Shown here in pieces: positions 6,078-8,884 of a DNA stretch of 8,884 nucleotides (its first letter is position 1; every line of letters starts with the position of its first letter). Origin of the DNA: Beijerinckiaceae bacterium (GTDB lineage: Bacteria; Pseudomonadota; Alphaproteobacteria; Rhizobiales; Beijerinckiaceae); the NCBI GenBank assembly GCA_947458675.1, contig CANHAW010000059.1, positions 1 through 8,884 on the forward strand, read 5' to 3'. The notes below the pieces were generated by a model. That model was given only the letters and a program-made list of their open reading frames with translations. It made no database searches and was not told the DNA's origin. The position numbers were made by a program, and so were the translations under genes.

Positions 6078-6839
6078 ATGCCGACGACAAGTGAGCGGGT
6101 CTTAAACGACCCCGCTAATTTCCACCACCGCCCCGACGAGGCGGGGGACCCTTTCGCGCCGTTTCGCGCCGCCGATCCGTCCCGGCCCTTCGTGATCGCG
6201 CAGCTGGGTCAGTCGCTGGACGGGCGCATCGCGACCGTCTCGGGCGAAAGCAAATATATTAACGGCGCGCCTGCCCTCGACCACCTCCACCGGATGCGCG
6301 CGGAAGTCGATGCGGTCATCGTTGGCGCGAGCACAATTGTCGCAGACGATCCGCAATTGACGGTGCGCCGCGTCTCGGGGCGCAATCCGGCGCGTATCGT
6401 CATCGATCCCTCGCGCCGCCTCAAAAGCGGAGCGCGCTGGCTTGAGGAGGATGGAACGCAGCGGCTGATCATCTGCGCGCAAAATGCATCGGCGCAATCC
6501 TGCACCGGCGCAGAGCGACTGGAACTTGTCAGCAGCAATGGCGCCATCGATCCGCGCCTCATCATTGAGAGCCTGTTTGCGCGCGGCTTCAAGCGCATTC
6601 TGATCGAGGGCGGGGCAAAAACAATTTCCGTCTTTCTCGATGCCGGCTGCATCGACCGCTTGCATCTGCTCATGGCACCGATGATCATCGGTTCGGGCCG
6701 CAATGGTCTTGATCTTTCACCCATTGCGGAGCTTTCGCGCGCTTTGCGCCCCAAGACATATTTTCATGCGCTCGGCGCAGGTGAATTTTTGATTGATTGC
6801 AACCTGCGCCAGAGCGCCCAAGAGGAGCATCAGCCATGA
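6078..6839 (+). CDS. Stand-alone RibD C-terminal-type reductase (dihydrofolate reductase-like fold)
   Basis: The 253-residue protein consists of one RibD_C reductase domain after a short Pro-rich leader. The family uses NADPH to reduce the ribosyl group of aminopyrimidine intermediates in riboflavin synthesis, or related substrates. Visible signatures are AQLGQSLDGRIA (41-52, with Gln where many have Lys), GESKYINGAPALDHLHRMRA (56-75), VGASTIVADDPQLTVR (82-97), NPARIVIDPSRRL (103-115), LIEGGAKT (175-182) and MAPMIIGSGRNG (199-210). The zinc deaminase half of ordinary RibD is absent, so it cannot perform both RibD steps. The start is well fixed by AGGAG five bases upstream. Its stop overlaps the start of the cytochrome gene by four bases (ATGA), so the two are coupled. 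It faces the RibA-like gene across a shared control region, supporting a joint pathway. The fold is confident; the substrate is not, since members of this family act on several pyrimidine, pterin and other substrates. Confidence 0.87.
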   Translation: MPTTSERVLNDPANFHHRPDEAGDPFAPFRAADPSRPFVIAQLGQSLDGRIATVSGESKYINGAPALDHLHRMRAEVDAVIVGASTIVADDPQLTVRRVSGRNPARIVIDPSRRLKSGARWLEEDGTQRLIICAQNASAQSCTGAERLELVSSNGAIDPRLIIESLFARGFKRILIEGGAKTISVFLDAGCIDRLHLLMAPMIIGSGRNGLDLSPIAELSRALRPKTYFHALGAGEFLIDCNLRQSAQEEHQP

Positions 6840-7405
6840 GCGAAGCGACCCCTGTCGATATGCCCAAAGGGGCACAAGCCTATTCCGGCATTTCCAAATT
6901 GCTGCACTGGGCCACGGCGATCTTGATCTTTGGCGTCTTGCCTGTCGGATTTCTGCTTGAGGATTTGCCGAAAGGCTACATCCAGAATCTGGGTTACGAT
7001 CTGCACCGCTCTTTCGGCTTTGTTATCCTCTGCCTGGCGGCGCTGCGCATTTTGGTACGTCTTGTTTTCGGGGCACCTGCTGCCTATGCCGGACTGACGC
7101 CATTCGAGCGCCGGGCTTCCGCATTCGCCCATCACGCGCTTTACATTCTCCTGTTCGCAACGCCGCTGCTTGGCTGGGCAGCGACTTCTGCCTATCCGGT
7201 GAGTTTTTCGATTTTCTGGCTGTTTGAATTGCCGCCTCTCGTGCCTGCCAACAGAACCGTCTCAAAAATTCTTTTTGAGGCGCATGAATGGGCGGCCATT
7301 GCGATGATTGCCATTCTTGTCGCTCATATCGGCGGCGCATTGGTTCACAGAATCATCAAACGCGACGGCGTGCTTGAGCGCATGCTGCCGGCGCGCAAAA
7401 GCTGA
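6836..7405 (+). CDS. Cytochrome b561 (CybB-type) di-haem membrane protein
   Basis: The 189-residue inner-membrane protein has four hydrophobic helices at about 24-41, 57-78, 97-117 and 150-171. Histidines suited to haem binding sit in KLLHWATA (His24), DLHRSFGF (His57), FAHHALY (His99/100), EAHEW (His150) and VAHIGGALVH (His164, His171). The ending KRDGVLERMLP and the LPPLVPANR loop are typical of the bacterial cytochrome b561 (CybB/YodB) family, which passes electrons from quinol to partners and in some cases deals with superoxide. I chose the ATG at 6836, preceded by GAGGAG eight bases upstream, over a TTG at 6797 that would overlap the reductase gene. The overlapping ATGA junction suggests co-expression with the reductase. 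Whether it feeds electrons into that pathway is inference. Its stop directly abuts the stop of the converging methyltransferase gene. Confidence 0.88.
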   Translation: MSEATPVDMPKGAQAYSGISKLLHWATAILIFGVLPVGFLLEDLPKGYIQNLGYDLHRSFGFVILCLAALRILVRLVFGAPAAYAGLTPFERRASAFAHHALYILLFATPLLGWAATSAYPVSFSIFWLFELPPLVPANRTVSKILFEAHEWAAIAMIAILVAHIGGALVHRIIKRDGVLERMLPARKS

Positions 7406-8242
7406 TCAGGACGGGCGCGCAAAAAGATCGACATGGCCGATGACGCAGGCATGCGCGGCCAGCCGCGCCCCGCGCCAGGAGGCGAGCACATCGGCAGAAA
7501 CAAGACCGGTCTCCGCCACGGCATCGGCCGCGCCTTTGGCGAGTTCTGAAATCAGCTGCGCCTGTCCGCGATCGAGCTGCCAGGGGCTTTGCGCTGTCAT
7601 CACGTGATATCTGCCATCTTCCAGAGCGCGCGCCAGATGGGGGGCCGCATAGGGGCCGGCTGCGGGCCCAAAACCCTTGTCCTGCGCCTGATGGGCATGG
7701 AAAGCCGCCAAAACAGCCGCATCTGAGGGGTGCGGAGGCTGCCAGTTCTCCTGACCGTCATAGGTGAGAATGGCATAAAGCGGCAAATGGCGAGACATGA
7801 GCGCTGCGCAGAACCGATCGATCCAGCCCGCCGAGACGAGATCGAAGAAAGCAGTCGCTGTGACGAGGTCGGCTGGCTTGTCCAGCACGCGCTCGACATG
7901 CTGCGCGAGATCGGCACGTTCCAATTGCAGCCTGATCTCGCGATCGCCTTTTGTCAGGCGCAGATCGGCGCCATCAGATACAGCCTCGTCAGCCCAGGCA
8001 ATCAATGCGCCGCGCGCGGCATCGAGCAAAGCCTCATCCCAATCGACCAGACGCCATGTCTGGTGCTTGGGCAGATGTTGCGCCATGGCGCGCAAATTCG
8101 ATCCCGTGCCGCAGCCCAGATCGATGATTGTCATCGAATCATGCCCGGCAAAATGAGCAAAGACGGATTGCGCAAGATCGGATGCGCGCGCGGCATGGTC
8201 GGCTGTTTCGCGCAGGGCGAGCCATTCCGATGAAAAGCTCAT
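7406..8242 (-). CDS. Class I SAM-dependent methyltransferase
   Basis: The 278-residue soluble protein has the Rossmann-type SAM-binding core. Motif I is at 39-49 (IIDLGCGTGSN), the acidic ribose-binding loop at 65-69 (LVDWD), and a later strand at 124-136 (ADLVTATAFFDLV). The substrate part (about 150-278) has no motif I can assign; notable residues are YDGQENWQPPHPSD (161-174). The family transfers methyl groups to small molecules, lipids, proteins or nucleic acids; the sequence does not say which. The start overlaps the glycosyltransferase stop by four bases (ATGA at 8242-8239), so the two are translated from one message. It is full length for this kind of enzyme and ends at 7406, touching the cytochrome stop with no terminator between. 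It may act on the same product as the glycosyltransferase. Confidence 0.85.
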   Translation of the reverse strand: MSFSSEWLALRETADHAARASDLAQSVFAHFAGHDSMTIIDLGCGTGSNLRAMAQHLPKHQTWRLVDWDEALLDAARGALIAWADEAVSDGADLRLTKGDREIRLQLERADLAQHVERVLDKPADLVTATAFFDLVSAGWIDRFCAALMSRHLPLYAILTYDGQENWQPPHPSDAAVLAAFHAHQAQDKGFGPAAGPYAAPHLARALEDGRYHVMTAQSPWQLDRGQAQLISELAKGAADAVAETGLVSADVLASWRGARLAAHACVIGHVDLFARPS

Positions 8243-8884
8243 GAGTTTCTGCTCCCTGCTGCCTGTTTCAATGCGGTCACAACGATATGGGCCGTATCAT
8301 CCCATGTGGGAAGCCCCTGTCCAGCCTCCCATGCGGCCGCGCTCAGGCGCGCGCGCAATTCTTCATCCGACAAAATGGCCCGCAACGCGTCGCGCAGCGC
8401 CAAAACATCGCCCGGCGCAACCTTCAACGCAGCCTTGTCAGGAACAGTTTGTGCAGCAGCGCCGCCCGTTGTTGCAACAATCGGCAGACCGCGCACCATC
8501 GCTTCGCCCAGCACCATGCCATAGCCCTCATAGAGCGAGGGCATGACAAAAATATCAGCGGAGGAATAAAGCGAGGCCAGCACAGCATCGCTCACTTCGC
8601 CGGCCAGATTGATCCGTGAACCGGCGACAGAAGAGGCAATCATATCGCGCAAACGCGCAGCATGACCCGCGGCACGATCGGGCGAGCCGACAATCGTCAG
8701 GCTCCAGTCGAGATCCGCCAAACCATCGAGCGCCTGAACCAGAATGTCATGACCCTTGCGCGGTGTCCGCGAGCCGACTGCCAGAAGATGCGGCGCGCCG
8801 ATGCTTCCCAAAGCACGCGACGCCCGCGCCGTGCCCGGCATGGCAATCCCGATCCGATCGGCTGGGACGCCATAATCAGCAATA
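8239..8884 (-). CDS. Family 4-type glycosyltransferase, C-terminal part (partial)
   Basis: The reading frame is open to the window edge, so the start lies beyond 8884; about 214 C-terminal residues are visible. They form the nucleotide-sugar-binding domain of a GT-B fold enzyme: YGVPADRIGIAMPGT as the linker, VGSRTPRKGHDILVQAL, then INLAGEVSDAVLASLYSSAD, and the donor-binding EX7E motif in SLYEGYGMVLGEAM followed by GLPIVATTGGA. This retaining family moves a sugar from a nucleotide donor to lipids, glycans or small molecules. An internal ATG at 8841 is inside the fold and is not the true start. The stop overlaps the methyltransferase start by four bases. Donor and acceptor cannot be told from the visible part. 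Confidence 0.87.
   Translation of the reverse strand, partial: IADYGVPADRIGIAMPGTARASRALGSIGAPHLLAVGSRTPRKGHDILVQALDGLADLDWSLTIVGSPDRAAGHAARLRDMIASSVAGSRINLAGEVSDAVLASLYSSADIFVMPSLYEGYGMVLGEAMVRGLPIVATTGGAAAQTVPDKAALKVAPGDVLALRDALRAILSDEELRARLSAAAWEAGQGLPTWDDTAHIVVTALKQAAGSRNS

Noticed and set aside
6102..6754. Minus-strand open frames inside the RibD-like gene
   Set aside because: They overlap a gene with strong family motifs and a well-placed ribosome binding site; no recognisable domain.
6797..6835. TTG start extending the cytochrome gene upstream
   Set aside because: It would overlap the reductase gene by 43 bases; the ATG at 6836 has GAGGAG at proper spacing and gives a normal b561 N-terminus.

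Overview
The window looks like chromosomal DNA from a GC-rich alphaproteobacterium, probably of the order Hyphomicrobiales (Rhizobiales). The best taxonomic clue is the C-terminal end of GcrA at the left edge, a cell-cycle regulator largely confined to Alphaproteobacteria. The PhoR-like kinase and the style of the other proteins agree with this. I cannot place it to genus. Coding density is very high, and I see no RNA gene, insertion sequence, CRISPR array or phage gene.

Layout, left to right: (1) the tail of gcrA (+), ending in a strong two-way terminator that also ends the next operon. (2) A minus-strand series, read right to left: a GTP cyclohydrolase II-like protein with a degenerate RibB-like N-terminal half (4842-5975), a large YfhO-like membrane protein starting one base after it (2552-4840), an MprF/AglD-type flippase-like membrane protein (1320-2381) after a 170-bp gap, and a soluble PhoR-like histidine kinase (198-1235). 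(3) A short divergent control region (5976-6077) carrying a perfect 9+9 bp inverted repeat. (4) A plus-strand pair with overlapping stop and start: a stand-alone RibD-type reductase domain (6078-6839) and a cytochrome b561-type membrane protein (6836-7405). (5) A second minus-strand pair, also with a 4-bp overlap: a family 4-type glycosyltransferase running off the right edge (8239-8884) and a class I SAM-dependent methyltransferase (7406-8242). Its stop codon abuts that of the cytochrome.

The most interesting part is the right half. A GTP cyclohydrolase II paralogue and a stand-alone RibD-type reductase face each other across one control region, beside a methyltransferase and a glycosyltransferase. 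This is not a standard riboflavin operon: there is no deaminase half of RibD, no lumazine synthase, no riboflavin synthase and no working RibB. The set could make a modified, perhaps methylated or glycosylated, pyrimidine or pterin-like compound from GTP. That is inference and depends on what lies beyond position 8884. The left half looks like an envelope-related group (YfhO-like and flippase-like proteins) followed by a sensor kinase.
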